A stretch of DNA of 64,000 nucleotides from Paenibacillus illinoisensis NBRC 15959 (GTDB lineage Bacteria; Bacillota; Bacilli; Paenibacillales; Paenibacillaceae): the NCBI RefSeq assembly GCF_004000925.1, contig NZ_BIME01000003.1, positions 1 to 64,000 on the forward strand, written 5' to 3'. Positions 18,272 through 28,037 of this stretch are shown here, piece after piece; the first letter of the stretch is position 1, and each line of letters begins with the position of its first letter. The position numbers were made by a program, and so were the translations under genes. Under the pieces are notes generated by a model, which was given only the letters and a program-made list of their open reading frames with translations, did not search any database and was not told the DNA's origin.

Positions 18272-21200
18272 TTAGCTCAATGTTTTAGGGAATAACTTGG
18301 TGCTTTTCTTGAGCAGCTCTACAGCAATTTTGGCTGCTTCTGCACGAGTCATGTTACCTTTAGGATTAAATTGGTACTGCGGTTTGGTTGCTCCTGGAAT
18401 CGTTACAGGACTTCCTTCCATGATTTTTGCCTTGGTCACAGCCTGAATTGCAGGACGCGCATAGAAATCAATGGAGCTTGAATCCAGGAAAGACTTCGCC
18501 AATGCTGCAGACAGCTTGCTGTCATTAGCCGCCAGCTTCGCATTCATGGCACGAGCGATCATCACTGCTGCCTGTTCACGTGTAACAGGCTGATCCGGTC
18601 CGAAGAACCCGTCACTGAGACCTTGGACAATACCTGCTTTTGCCGCTGTCTCAATGGCCTCATAGGTCCAGCGATCAGATTTGGTATTCTCAGAAACATC
18701 GGTGAAGGTTGCCTTGGTCGTTTTGACCAACGGAATGTCCATGCCCTTCACGAGCAGGGTAGCGAATTCCCCACGTGTCGTCTGGTCATCGGCACCGAAC
18801 GCATTGGTTCTGAGCGGATTCATAATACCTTTGGAATACATGGCATTCAGTAAGTTACGCGCCCACGGATGGTTCGTAATGTCCGGATAGCTTTGGCTTT
18901 GTTTCATGACCTTGTAATATCCGAACTCATCAAATGGAACGGTAATGGTGTGTGATTTGGTATCAACAACACCACCAATGGAAACCCATTTACCTACGTT
19001 TGAATTATCCGAATAACGGTACACTGTAATCGTGGAGCCTACATCATCAACAATAGATGGATCGTATTTCAGAGTTAAGGTTCCGCGCTGGGAAGGTGTC
19101 AGAATACGCTCTTGTGCATATCTAGTGAACTCCCCTTCAATGGAGTATGGCGTAATGCCGTTGGTTCCCGCTTTGTATCCATTGGTACCACGGTCTCCAA
19201 GTTCACCCAGACCACCATTGATCCAGTAAATATCAGATACTTGTGTAAAGTTGTTCGTGTTAATTACCGATGCGAAGAAGCTCGACAGCTCGGTTGGAAT
19301 CCGGATAACGCTGGCGCCATTGGTACTTCTGTCATCTGGATTGACACCAATCACGTTACCATAGTCGTTTTTACGTTCTACAACACCATCTTTTGGATCA
19401 GCAATACCAAACAGCAATTTGTTGTCCGGATAGAACTTCACCATACCGCTTGTCGTAGTAGATTGCAGCACAGTCCCTTTCGGGAAGGACAGAACGAGAT
19501 CCTTGTTAAACACAGTGTACTTCGTGGCTACCTTTGGAGCCATATACTGCGAGTCAATGGCGATGGCACTGGTGTAATACACACTTACTGTATCCGTGAT
19601 GGTGCCTCCGTCACGAATAATCTCAATTTTAATTTTGTTGTCTTTGTCAGCTTTCAGTCCAACATAATCGAGAACAAAACGATTGTTCATATCTGTACGT
19701 TTAACCGCAGGCTCTTTGCCTATCAATACTTGTGTTGCACCTTCTGCTTCAATGTCGAAGCGAACGAAGTTTTTGTTAACCACAATGTTGCTGCCTACTG
19801 TAGGCTGCGGTGACAGGATACGGTAAGATGCTGGCTCACGCACAATTTCAAGACGCTGAGTCGTTCTCGCACCTGTGCTGTTGATCAGCTCCAACGTGTA
19901 CACATGTGTTCCTGGTGCATCAAACTTCAAGTTTTGAATCCGTGCAATGAATAGATCACTATTACCTGTAATATCATAGCTCGGCAGTCCATTCGCCGCA
20001 GGTTGGTTTACTTCATAGATCGTTGTGGATGTCAGGTTCTTGGTGAAGATCTTGTCTGACCCGAAATAGACATTGACGATATCAGCTCCACCACCATTAA
20101 CAACCAGGTCGTAGGTCTCTTCACTTGTTACATACTTGTCTTCTTTGAACGCAAATTCAGGTGTAACCGAGAAAATACGTTTCATTTCTTCATCTTCATA
20201 TTGTGTAATCGGTTTGTTAATGAATTGCTGACGCGAATCCTTAGGAATCAACGTTGGCATGAAAGAAGTAATCGTCGATTGATTCTGGTCGATAACGTTA
20301 ATCTTCAATGTTGTTGAAATCGTGATTGGAAGCTTATTCGCATCCTCATCTGTTGCCCGAATGAGAATCGTGTTCTCACCGTAAACAATTGGGCCTTCTT
20401 TCAACACTGGCAAATTCAAACTAAATGTTCCGTCTGCAGCAGGGAATGTGCCCGTGTTATACTTTTTACCGTTTACAAGAACTTCGGCTATAAAGTTGCT
20501 TCCGTTTAATGTTTTGAAACCGATAAAGCGCCCTTTAAGCGGAAGGACTTGCTGATTGTTTTTAGAATTAAATGTATAAGTCTGTCCATTTTGAAGACTT
20601 TCTACATAGATTGAACTTGCTGTTACATAAGAAATCTTCACGACTTTAGGCAGATTAGTCGCACTACCGTAATAGAATCTTACTTGCTGATCTCCGCCTA
20701 GGAAGCCTGTAATTTTATAGATCTTTTGTTTAGCTGTCAGACTCGCTGGTGAAGCTACGTTTGCAATAGTGAGTTTAGTTGTTCCTGTTGGCAAGTATTC
20801 ACCTACAAGTGTACCCGTAATAGCCTCACTGGATTCTACCATGATGTAGAACGAATCGCTCTGCAATTTGGTTCCGTCCAGCTTCGTTTGTGAATCAATA
20901 TCTTCCCCTTCAACATAATCAGGGAGATAGTAGATTTCTGTGATGTCCTGGGCACCAGGCGAAAACACATAGCTTGCGTTATACCCGGCACTAAAGTTGC
21001 CGTAGGCAAGACGAAGACGTAACGTTTGTTCCTTTTTCGGACTGGTTCCGTCAGTAGCAAGCTCCAAGTTGTAAGGTGTTGTCACTGCGAACTTAACCAA
21101 ACGATACTCAATCGTTACCCCGTCAGAGCCTGTGATCAGGACTTCATCGGAAGTCGTGAAAGCAAAGGTAGTCGGCTGCGTCAGATTTCCATTGGCAAGA

Positions 21201-22210
21201 TTAATCTCACCATTGGTTGAATCAAATTCCTTGTCGCTGGCTGAATACGGAAGAAGCACCTGTCCTGTTACCGTTGCAGTTGTTTGGCTAGAACCCGTGA
21301 ATGTCGGATTCGTTCCCAGAATGGACTTATCCTGTCCACCTAGCTGTACTTTTAAATCCGTGAATGGCTGATCCTTATCAAAATAATAAATGGAGCGTTC
21401 TGTTTCAATGGCATTGCTTGCACTTGAGATTTTAAACTTCAGATTATTCAGACCTGCCTTCAATTGAAGCTGTGGCAAAAAGAATGATCCATCTTGAAGC
21501 ATGGAAGCATTGATTTCGTCTCCACCATTTACCTTCACACTAACGAGCGTGGAGTTTTGAACTTTACCTTGAATGGATACACGTTGTGTGTCTACCACCG
21601 TGTTGGAACCCTCATTCAAGTTGTAAGACTTATTGCCGCCTGTGGCAGAGCTGTCCGTAAATACCTGGAAGCTTTCAATGAAAGGAGCCTGATCATATAA
21701 CACATAGAATGTATCCGATCTTTCTACGGATCCTTGGTTACCCAAGAATGTGATCCGGTTGAAGCCTGGGAACAGATTCAGATTATTAGCCGTAAATTTG
21801 TTATTACCGCTAGGATCTGCAGTAACAGCAGTTGTAATTGCCTTGGTCGCATCAGCTACCCACTTGCTGTCTGTACCATCAGTCACCAAATTCAATTGCT
21901 CTACCTTAACCTTCAAGCTTGTATTTGATACAAATGCATATGAGCCTGAGATCGTGATAGATGAGGTTGAAGTCGTATATGCATTGGAACGCGTCAAAAA
22001 GGGCTTAGTTGCATCTGGCAAGATTGAAAGTCCCGCCGTTTCACGCAATGTTCTAAGATCTGGCGTAAAGTATGTTGTATAAGCATTAGATCCATTCGTG
22101 TCATCATCCGCAGCAGATGCAATGGACCCACTGAACAGACCCTGTGGGAACAATGAGAGCACCATGGTGACCAACATGATCCATACCAACGGTCGTTTCT
22201 TTTGTTGCAT
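18272..22210 (-). CDS. Large SLH-domain surface protein
   Basis: Cell-surface protein of 1312 residues. Seen: a signal peptide (about 1-34, ending ASAADDD); a long beta-rich extracellular region without a family I can name (about 40-1090), containing Ig-like strands; and three C-terminal SLH domains from about 1107 with motifs TRGE, TREQ and TRAE, followed by a short basic tail. ATG at 22210 has AGGAGAG about ten bases upstream. The gene lies immediately downstream of tagO, separated by a perfect terminator. Together with CsaB and TagA/TagO this places an SLH client right beside the genes for its likely wall-polymer ligand. Its role (structural, adhesion or polymer remodelling) is not visible from the sequence. 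Confidence 0.9.
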   Translation of the reverse strand: MQQKKRPLVWIMLVTMVLSLFPQGLFSGSIASAADDDTNGSNAYTTYFTPDLRTLRETAGLSILPDATKPFLTRSNAYTTSTSSITISGSYAFVSNTSLKVKVEQLNLVTDGTDSKWVADATKAITTAVTADPSGNNKFTANNLNLFPGFNRITFLGNQGSVERSDTFYVLYDQAPFIESFQVFTDSSATGGNKSYNLNEGSNTVVDTQRVSIQGKVQNSTLVSVKVNGGDEINASMLQDGSFFLPQLQLKAGLNNLKFKISSASNAIETERSIYYFDKDQPFTDLKVQLGGQDKSILGTNPTFTGSSQTTATVTGQVLLPYSASDKEFDSTNGEINLANGNLTQPTTFAFTTSDEVLITGSDGVTIEYRLVKFAVTTPYNLELATDGTSPKKEQTLRLRLAYGNFSAGYNASYVFSPGAQDITEIYYLPDYVEGEDIDSQTKLDGTKLQSDSFYIMVESSEAITGTLVGEYLPTGTTKLTIANVASPASLTAKQKIYKITGFLGGDQQVRFYYGSATNLPKVVKISYVTASSIYVESLQNGQTYTFNSKNNQQVLPLKGRFIGFKTLNGSNFIAEVLVNGKKYNTGTFPAADGTFSLNLPVLKEGPIVYGENTILIRATDEDANKLPITISTTLKINVIDQNQSTITSFMPTLIPKDSRQQFINKPITQYEDEEMKRIFSVTPEFAFKEDKYVTSEETYDLVVNGGGADIVNVYFGSDKIFTKNLTSTTIYEVNQPAANGLPSYDITGNSDLFIARIQNLKFDAPGTHVYTLELINSTGARTTQRLEIVREPASYRILSPQPTVGSNIVVNKNFVRFDIEAEGATQVLIGKEPAVKRTDMNNRFVLDYVGLKADKDNKIKIEIIRDGGTITDTVSVYYTSAIAIDSQYMAPKVATKYTVFNKDLVLSFPKGTVLQSTTTSGMVKFYPDNKLLFGIADPKDGVVERKNDYGNVIGVNPDDRSTNGASVIRIPTELSSFFASVINTNNFTQVSDIYWINGGLGELGDRGTNGYKAGTNGITPYSIEGEFTRYAQERILTPSQRGTLTLKYDPSIVDDVGSTITVYRYSDNSNVGKWVSIGGVVDTKSHTITVPFDEFGYYKVMKQSQSYPDITNHPWARNLLNAMYSKGIMNPLRTNAFGADDQTTRGEFATLLVKGMDIPLVKTTKATFTDVSENTKSDRWTYEAIETAAKAGIVQGLSDGFFGPDQPVTREQAAVMIARAMNAKLAANDSKLSAALAKSFLDSSSIDFYARPAIQAVTKAKIMEGSPVTIPGATKPQYQFNPKGNMTRAEAAKIAVELLKKSTKLFPKTLS

Positions 22211-22293
22211 TAAGTATCATCTCTCCTCTTTTTAAGTCAGTTACCTCTTATATCGGTGCCTAGGTTCCAATTATTTAGTAAAAACAGCAAAAT

Positions 22294-22327
22294 AAACAAA
22301 AAAACCTTATCCACTTGGATAAGGTTT
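22294..22327 (-). terminator. Intrinsic terminator of tagO
   Basis: 11-bp perfect stem (22317-22327 / 22302-22312, AAACCTTATCC), 4-nt loop, then TTTTGTTTATTTT on the minus strand. It lies 46 bp after the tagO stop. Confidence 0.92.
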
Positions 22328-22373
22328 GGGGCTTGGATAATATTCAAGAATTGCAGTAAACGAGCGTTTATAT

Positions 22374-23501
22374 CTAGGATTTCGAGCGAGTCTCCGGATT
22401 AATTTTGACACGCATGCGCATCAGGAAATTAATAACCGGTCGTCTGGTTTTACTTACAAGTCCAATGACTTCTGCACCAACCTGCAGGAAGAACATCATG
22501 ATACAGATCACAACAAACGTTACCCAGTTGGCTTCGAACATAGCGGCCGATGACTGAATGATCGCCAGTACACCGAAGAATGCGGCAATGCCGTAGATGA
22601 TCAGCACCGTCTGGCGGTGGCTGAATCCAAGTTCACGCAAGCAGTGATGCAGGTGACCTTTGTCCGGTGAGAAAATCGGTTTCCGTTGTACCGCACGACG
22701 AATGATTGCGAAGAAGGTATCCGAAAGAGGTACACCGATAATGATCAGCGGCGTGATAAAGGACACGACTGCAATTTGTTTGAACCCGAGCATGGATAGC
22801 ATCGCCAGAGAGAAACCAAGGAATAGTGATCCCGTATCTCCCATGAAGATCTTGGCCGGGTGGAAGTTGAAGAACAGGAACCCGATAATACTGCCCAGCA
22901 GCACAAGGCACATCAAGGCAATCATCATATTGCCCATCAAGAAGGACATCACGGCAATAGTACCAATCGCAATACCGGATACACCTGCAGCAAGACCATC
23001 CAGACCGTCAATCAGGTTAATCGCATTCGTTACACCAACAATCCACAGAATCGTCAGCGGAATGGATACCCAAGCTTCCAGTGAGGAATAAGAATCCTGA
23101 AAAGGAATGTTAACGAAATCCACTCGGATATTAAATCCGAATACGACCACAGCAGCAGCAACGAGCTGCCCAAGCAGTTTTACTTTGGCTGACAGTTCGA
23201 AACGGTCATCCAGTGCGCCAATCAGAACGATAATCGATCCGCCGATCAGAAACGCACTGACAAAGCTCATATCTCTTGTTGTAAACCATGCAGATACAAA
23301 AGGAAGAAGTGCAGCTACTGTAATAATAAAAGCAAGAAAGATTCCCAAACCACCTAGACGTGGCATGATCCGAGTGTGCACTTTACGTGCATTCGGTGTG
23401 TCCATTGCACCTATTCTTACCGCGAACTTTTTGACAAGCGGTGTCAGGGCAAGAGCCAGTCCCATCGACACGATAAATCCAATGATAAAGATCGCTACCA
23501 T
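22374..23501 (-). CDS. tagO: Undecaprenyl-phosphate GlcNAc-1-phosphate transferase
   Basis: Polytopic membrane enzyme (MraY/WecA/TagO family) that loads GlcNAc-1-phosphate from UDP-GlcNAc onto undecaprenyl phosphate, the first step of teichoic-acid or secondary wall polymer synthesis. Seen: about eleven hydrophobic segments over 375 residues; the substrate motif DTPNARKVHTR near residue 38; the catalytic NLIDGLDGLAAG; MGDTGSLFLG; and a cytoplasmic His-rich HLHHCLRELGFSHR loop. ATG at 23501 follows GGGGG at about twelve bases. It is third in the series DUF5693-csaB-tagA-tagO, but is separated from tagA by 377 bp containing a palindromic repeat, so it may have its own transcript. Confidence 0.95.
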   Translation of the reverse strand: MVAIFIIGFIVSMGLALALTPLVKKFAVRIGAMDTPNARKVHTRIMPRLGGLGIFLAFIITVAALLPFVSAWFTTRDMSFVSAFLIGGSIIVLIGALDDRFELSAKVKLLGQLVAAAVVVFGFNIRVDFVNIPFQDSYSSLEAWVSIPLTILWIVGVTNAINLIDGLDGLAAGVSGIAIGTIAVMSFLMGNMMIALMCLVLLGSIIGFLFFNFHPAKIFMGDTGSLFLGFSLAMLSMLGFKQIAVVSFITPLIIIGVPLSDTFFAIIRRAVQRKPIFSPDKGHLHHCLRELGFSHRQTVLIIYGIAAFFGVLAIIQSSAAMFEANWVTFVVICIMMFFLQVGAEVIGLVSKTRRPVINFLMRMRVKINPETRSKS

Positions 23502-23878
23502 TTGAACATTCGACCCCCAATTATAATACCCATACGAAATTATAAATCCCCTGATCTCTTTTATATATATAAGAAATATTGTTAGCCCTATTTAATGAAG
23601 AACTATTGGTTACACGATAACGAAGAGTGCAAGGAAAACCTGGAGAAGTGCAACGTTTGCCTTTATCACCGGATTTCTCCCTATCAAAAGGGAATAAAAG
23701 AAATCTGGGGATAACAGCAATCGGAAGGTTGCCTTGCAATCGTAGTGCCAAGTGTAACGGTTTGATTCATTGTTTGCGAACATACATGTAATCCGGAATG
23801 AATTATACGCTGATCACACGCGAAACGCCAACCTCAATTTTTAGCAAAAACGTGCATTTTTCTCGTAATAGCCTGTAT
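23502..23878. other. Intergenic region between tagA and tagO
   Basis: No gene. Mostly occupied by a palindromic repeat element (23608-23759). I see no clear promoter and no classical terminator other than the stem-loop of that element. Confidence 0.6.
23608..23759 (-). repeat. Palindromic intergenic repeat, copy D
   Basis: About 152 bp, bounded by inverted GGTTACAC (23608-23615) and GTGTAAC (23752-23758). It is the close twin of the 151-bp copy at 51351-51501, in opposite orientation. Inner structure: 14-nt arms TTATCACCGGATTT (23663-23676) and AAATCTGGGGATAA (23701-23714; 12 of 14 paired), and a central hairpin TCCCT/AGGGA (23678-23693). Confidence 0.8.
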
Positions 23879-24637
23879 TTAACGGGCTTTAGTCACGTTT
23901 TCTTTGTCCTGGATCACTTTAATCGCGAATTTTGGAAGCGCAAGCATGCGCCCTGCACGACTTGGTTCGCGAAGCAGTCGGTAAAACCACTCCAGTCTTA
24001 GCTTCTGGAACAGTTTTGGGGCACGTTTACTTTTGCCGGAAATGACATCAAAACTGCCTCCAACGCCCATGGTTACGGGAACCTGAAGCGCCTCCTTATA
24101 CTTGTGAATCCAGGGCTCCTGCGTATCTGCGCCGCGTGCCACAAACAGTAGATCAGGTGCAGCTTCGCGAATGGAAGCAACCACCTCTTCGTCCTCAGCC
24201 GGGCCAAAATAACCGTCGCGATAGCCCACAATACGGATCGCCGGATATTGCTGTTGTAACCGAACTGCCGTTTCTTGAATCACCTCAGGGGTGGAACCGA
24301 GCAAATACACACCCCAGCGATAGTTTTCTCCAACCCGCAGCAATTCATGTAAAAGCTCAAATCCGGGTACTCGCTCTGCTACAGGATCCCCACAATAATT
24401 GGCAGCCCACACGACGCCTGTACCATCCGGTACAATCAACTCGGCAGATTGCATCACTTGCATCATGGACGGATTCTCCAGTGCTGCCATCACCATGATC
24501 GGGTTAGCTGTAATGACCTGATGCGGCTTCTTGGACAACACGGCTTCCCGGAGAGTCTCCACCGTTTCTTTCATCGTTAGTTTGGAAAAAGGAATGCCAT
24601 AGATCGAAACGGTAGGTATTGGTCCGGTCTGATTCAT
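23879..24637 (-). CDS. tagA: WecG/TagA/CpsF-family glycosyltransferase
   Basis: Transfers ManNAc (from UDP-ManNAc) onto GlcNAc-PP-undecaprenol, the second step of wall-polymer linkage or secondary cell wall polymer synthesis; a peripheral membrane enzyme at the inner face. Seen: 252 residues; TANPIMVMAALENP with the catalytic Thr; VPDGTGVVWA with the catalytic Asp; the family motif region RGADTQEPWI; GVGGSFDVISG; and a basic amphipathic C-terminus (LRLEWFYRLLREPSRAGR). ATG at 24637 has AAGGGTGAG upstream and lies 7 nt after the csaB stop, so csaB-tagA are co-transcribed. UDP-ManNAc would come from the epimerase at 47999-49156. Confidence 0.94.
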   Translation of the reverse strand: MNQTGPIPTVSIYGIPFSKLTMKETVETLREAVLSKKPHQVITANPIMVMAALENPSMMQVMQSAELIVPDGTGVVWAANYCGDPVAERVPGFELLHELLRVGENYRWGVYLLGSTPEVIQETAVRLQQQYPAIRIVGYRDGYFGPAEDEEVVASIREAAPDLLFVARGADTQEPWIHKYKEALQVPVTMGVGGSFDVISGKSKRAPKLFQKLRLEWFYRLLREPSRAGRMLALPKFAIKVIQDKENVTKAR

Positions 24638-24644
24638 CTTTATC

Positions 24645-25814
24645 TCACCCTTTGCGGCCTAAATAGTTAATAATTTGCTTTGCAGGCACTCTGGCCTCCT
24701 GCTTCAGTTCGGTAATGCGATCTTCGTTTTCCTTCAACCACTGTGAACGTTGATCCAGAAGAGAGGCTACGCTCTTCGCCAGCTTGTCCCCATCGAGTGC
24801 AGTCGTGCTTCCTACAGGCTCACTATCCAGACGAAGCATAAACTGATCGATTTTGGGATCATATGAGATAGCCACAGGTGGCACATACTGCGATGCGGCA
24901 TAGATCAAGCTGTGCAAACGCATGCCAATAACAACATCACACTTGCTGACTTCCTCCAACATGAGCTGTGGATCTGTCAGATTCGGAGTTATGCTGACCT
25001 CGCTGCCTTTACTGGTGACGTCTCCGAGCATCTCCATAATAAAACGGGACGCCTCTTCATCTTTTGGCAAATGAAATGGCATAAAACGCAGATGCACTGC
25101 CTTTTTGGCACATAGCTTCTTCAGTCCTGAGGCAATTGCCGTCAGTTCCTTCCGATCGGATTCCCAGAAACGCACAGATACACCGATGACCGGAAGCTTC
25201 GTTTGCGCCGCAGATGAACCATCGCTCGATTGATCCGACACAGTCCCCGTCGTAACATCCTTTTCCCTGCTACCTTCAGGCAAAGGCAGTCCCATAACCG
25301 GGTCAGGCACAACATGAATCTGATTCCACTGCAATCCAAGTCCGCGCAGATAATCAGCGGATTGTTCATCCCTCACCGATATATACTTACACCCCTTGAA
25401 TACGGAACGGATCATCGGATTGAAGAATTTACGGTTAACGGGCCCAATTCCCTGAGCATAAACAAACGTAGGTTTTTTCAGCCACTGGGCCAGCTTGATT
25501 ACACCCAGATAGTAGGGAATGGATTTCAGTCCGGTCGCATCCTGCAGCAAGCTTCCGCCGCCACTGATCAATCCGTCACTTTCCTTGATCGCTTCACGAA
25601 CTTCCTTCAATTTCATACGGTGAACGGAACGTACCCCATACATGGAGGTCGTTGACTCCGGATCGATGGAGAGCACGATCGGCTCAATGTTGACGCCAGA
25701 TCTGTGACTCTCCTCTTCCAGTGCAGTCAGAATCGACTTAAGTACCGCTTCGTCTCCGCTGTTGCGGAATCCGTAATATCCCGAGATGACTAACTTTTGA
25801 GAAGTGGTGACCAT
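24645..25814 (-). CDS. csaB: Polysaccharide pyruvyl transferase CsaB
   Basis: Adds a ketal-linked pyruvate to the ManNAc of secondary cell wall polymer, creating the ligand recognised by SLH domains. Seen: PF04230-type pyruvyl transferase features over 389 residues: ISGYYGFRNSGDEAVL at the N-terminus, GGGSLLQD, and a C-terminal MRLHSLIYAA. The open frame reaches a GTG at 25844, but the ATG at 25814 (MVTTSQKLVISGYYG) fits the family N-terminus and has GGAAGG upstream. This start overlaps the end of the DUF5693 gene by 25 nt, pointing to translational coupling. Three SLH proteins are encoded in the same window. Confidence 0.94.
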   Translation of the reverse strand: MVTTSQKLVISGYYGFRNSGDEAVLKSILTALEEESHRSGVNIEPIVLSIDPESTTSMYGVRSVHRMKLKEVREAIKESDGLISGGGSLLQDATGLKSIPYYLGVIKLAQWLKKPTFVYAQGIGPVNRKFFNPMIRSVFKGCKYISVRDEQSADYLRGLGLQWNQIHVVPDPVMGLPLPEGSREKDVTTGTVSDQSSDGSSAAQTKLPVIGVSVRFWESDRKELTAIASGLKKLCAKKAVHLRFMPFHLPKDEEASRFIMEMLGDVTSKGSEVSITPNLTDPQLMLEEVSKCDVVIGMRLHSLIYAASQYVPPVAISYDPKIDQFMLRLDSEPVGSTTALDGDKLAKSVASLLDQRSQWLKENEDRITELKQEARVPAKQIINYLGRKG

Positions 25815-27811
25815 TTTTTCCAACATCCTTCCGCTACTTGCCACACACCCACAGCAATGATACCGAAGATCAAGCCAATTCCGAGTCCCATTACTCCGCG
25901 AATGAGAGATAATACAGCCGGTGTATGGATATGCGCGAACGTATCCACCATGGACAACTGTCCAATCGCTGCAATAATGAGTACAAAGATGACTTGACGA
26001 TATTTTAAAGCGGCGAACACGCCAACGATAAACAGCGGGTGTCCCAGCACAAATTCTTTGAACCTTGGTCGTACGCCAAATGTATCTTCCAGCGTTGTAC
26101 GCAGGAACATCTCAAACGGGGTTACTGAACCCGAGTTCCCTGTACGTGTCAAATAATAATATCCAGCTGCGGCTGCAACAACCGCCAGAACAACCATCAG
26201 TACATTAACCGGTGTACGGAGAATTCCTTTGAGCTGCTTAATGGAAATCGTACCCGATCCACGATAAAACAAGATATAAAGAGCTACCAGTCCCATTGGA
26301 GCAAAGTGCAGCAGGCTCACGCCCCTAAACTGGTTAATGACCAGACTATACGTAATGCTGTTAAGCAATGCGATCATAAACGGCACGGCAAGGAACGACA
26401 GAATAGACGTTCTTACATATAAGATCAACGTTTGTGCCAATCGACGACCCGCAGATGCATTGGGTTGACGCTGCTGCTGATAATTCACGGTTCTCACCGC
26501 AAGCACCATCGCGATGGTTGGTGCGGAGATCGCAACGAGCAAGGCAATCGCCTGCTCAAGCAAGGTCGGTTTCAGGAGGAACAAGCCCGCACTTCCAACC
26601 AAACCTAATACAAACACAAGCAAGGTCAACAGTGGTACGAAGTATGACACCATCAAGGTAATCATGGCAATTGCACCAACTAGCGCAACCAGCTTGGCAT
26701 AACGCTGAATCGAAGATTCTTTTACTGTAAATGCCTCAGCCTGTCCAAGCTCGAATCCGCGCTTCTCCATGCGTTCAATGGCATGCCCTGGCTCACCCAG
26801 ACTGTTAATCAGGTTCTCAATCGGATCCGTAATCATGGCTTTGGCCGTGTTCCGGCTAGGCCCTGCATTCAAATAGAGCATGCGGATGTTACGGTCCTTG
26901 GTAGCGAGCACAAAACGGTCCGCAATGACATCTACATCCAGATTGGCATCTCCCTCACTTAACGAATACAAACGAGCAACGTTGTAGTCCGTTTTGTAGG
27001 CAAGGGTTTCAAATCCAGATTGAGGTTTCTTCAAGTTTTCAATGGCTGCAAGTCCAATGTCATGTTTGTTCAACAATTGTGCGAATTGATCGAGACTCTT
27101 CATCTCCGCATTATCATTGTACCCTTTCACTGCATCGCCATCAAACAGGATGCGTTTCACGCCATTCTCTTCGAAGAAGGTAAGCAGACGCTCCATGGAT
27201 TCCTGGCTGTATGGCACGCTATCTGCGATCCTTGGCAAAATGTAAAACCCTTTATCACGCAGCATCTGGATGGCAACCGGATCCGGCTGCATCGGCTGCA
27301 TGTTGGCATTCTCCGGAGGAGTCTGCAAAATCAAGCCGCTTCGACCTTCAAACTCCCATGGCACCACCGGAATCTGACGATCCGCGAACGTTTGTTCAAT
27401 GATGGGTGTATACGTTTGAGCATTTTCTTCGGATGTGAACAACACATACGTGAAGTTCTCGTTAGGAGAAACCACGTTCTGAGTCAGGTTAGCAACATCC
27501 TGCCCGTTATATACGGTCAGTTTCCGTGACTTTCTAAGCTCATCCAGTGTACTTTCGAATACAGCCATCGTTGTTACGCCGGCATCTTTCAAGCGAGTCA
27601 ATTGCTCATTCATAAAATCCTGGGGATGGGCTTGATAAGCCGATATATCCAACAGACCTCTATAATTGAATACAAGCTCCACCTTTTTGGCGGACGATTC
27701 CGTCTGTACCCGATCACTAATAACAGGGATGGAAGCGATCAGTCCTATAATGACAACAAGCCACAGCCACTTCCGGGAAGCGGTATTCCAATAAAGCCAT
27801 TTTTGACGCAC
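25790..27811 (-). CDS. DUF5693-family polytopic membrane protein
   Basis: Function unknown. Seen: 673 residues from the chosen start; one N-terminal membrane segment (about 14-33, WLWLVVIIGLIASIPV); a large extracytoplasmic region (about 35-375) that looks like a divergent polysaccharide-deacetylase-type barrel (FNYRGLLDISAYQ, RILFDGDAVKGYNDN); then eight or so membrane segments to the C-terminus. The frame is open to 27946, but the GTG at 27811 has GAGGAGG eight bases upstream and directly precedes the conserved start of the membrane segment, so it is preferred. It overlaps csaB and is first in the csaB-tagA run. A role in export or modification of the wall polymer is inference from context. 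Confidence 0.8.
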   Translation of the reverse strand: MRQKWLYWNTASRKWLWLVVIIGLIASIPVISDRVQTESSAKKVELVFNYRGLLDISAYQAHPQDFMNEQLTRLKDAGVTTMAVFESTLDELRKSRKLTVYNGQDVANLTQNVVSPNENFTYVLFTSEENAQTYTPIIEQTFADRQIPVVPWEFEGRSGLILQTPPENANMQPMQPDPVAIQMLRDKGFYILPRIADSVPYSQESMERLLTFFEENGVKRILFDGDAVKGYNDNAEMKSLDQFAQLLNKHDIGLAAIENLKKPQSGFETLAYKTDYNVARLYSLSEGDANLDVDVIADRFVLATKDRNIRMLYLNAGPSRNTAKAMITDPIENLINSLGEPGHAIERMEKRGFELGQAEAFTVKESSIQRYAKLVALVGAIAMITLMVSYFVPLLTLLVFVLGLVGSAGLFLLKPTLLEQAIALLVAISAPTIAMVLAVRTVNYQQQRQPNASAGRRLAQTLILYVRTSILSFLAVPFMIALLNSITYSLVINQFRGVSLLHFAPMGLVALYILFYRGSGTISIKQLKGILRTPVNVLMVVLAVVAAAAGYYYLTRTGNSGSVTPFEMFLRTTLEDTFGVRPRFKEFVLGHPLFIVGVFAALKYRQVIFVLIIAAIGQLSMVDTFAHIHTPAVLSLIRGVMGLGIGLIFGIIAVGVWQVAEGCWKKWSPLLKS

Positions 27812-27963
27812 TACATGTACCTCCTCAAGTGTTGGAACCAAATCCACGTTCAGCTCAAGTAATTCATTCAAATAATTAACGGGTATATACACAGCTTGTG
27901 TCAACAAGCCTTCGAATATCCGATCAATCTGTTTCAACCTCTGCAAAAAATCACACCTAAAAG

Positions 27964-28007
27964 AAAAGCCCCTCCGCCAACCAACCTTACGGTGCGGAGA
28001 GGCTTTT
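27964..28007 (-). terminator. Intrinsic terminator of the phospho-sugar mutase gene
   Basis: 14-bp stem with one mismatch (27994-28007 / 27964-27977; AAAAGCCTCTCCGC with GCGGAGGGGCTTTT), followed by TTTTCTTTT on the minus strand, 31 bp after the stop at 28038. Confidence 0.9.
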
Positions 28008-28037
28008 AACCATTCGTGCTTTGTACAACAATCGTAC

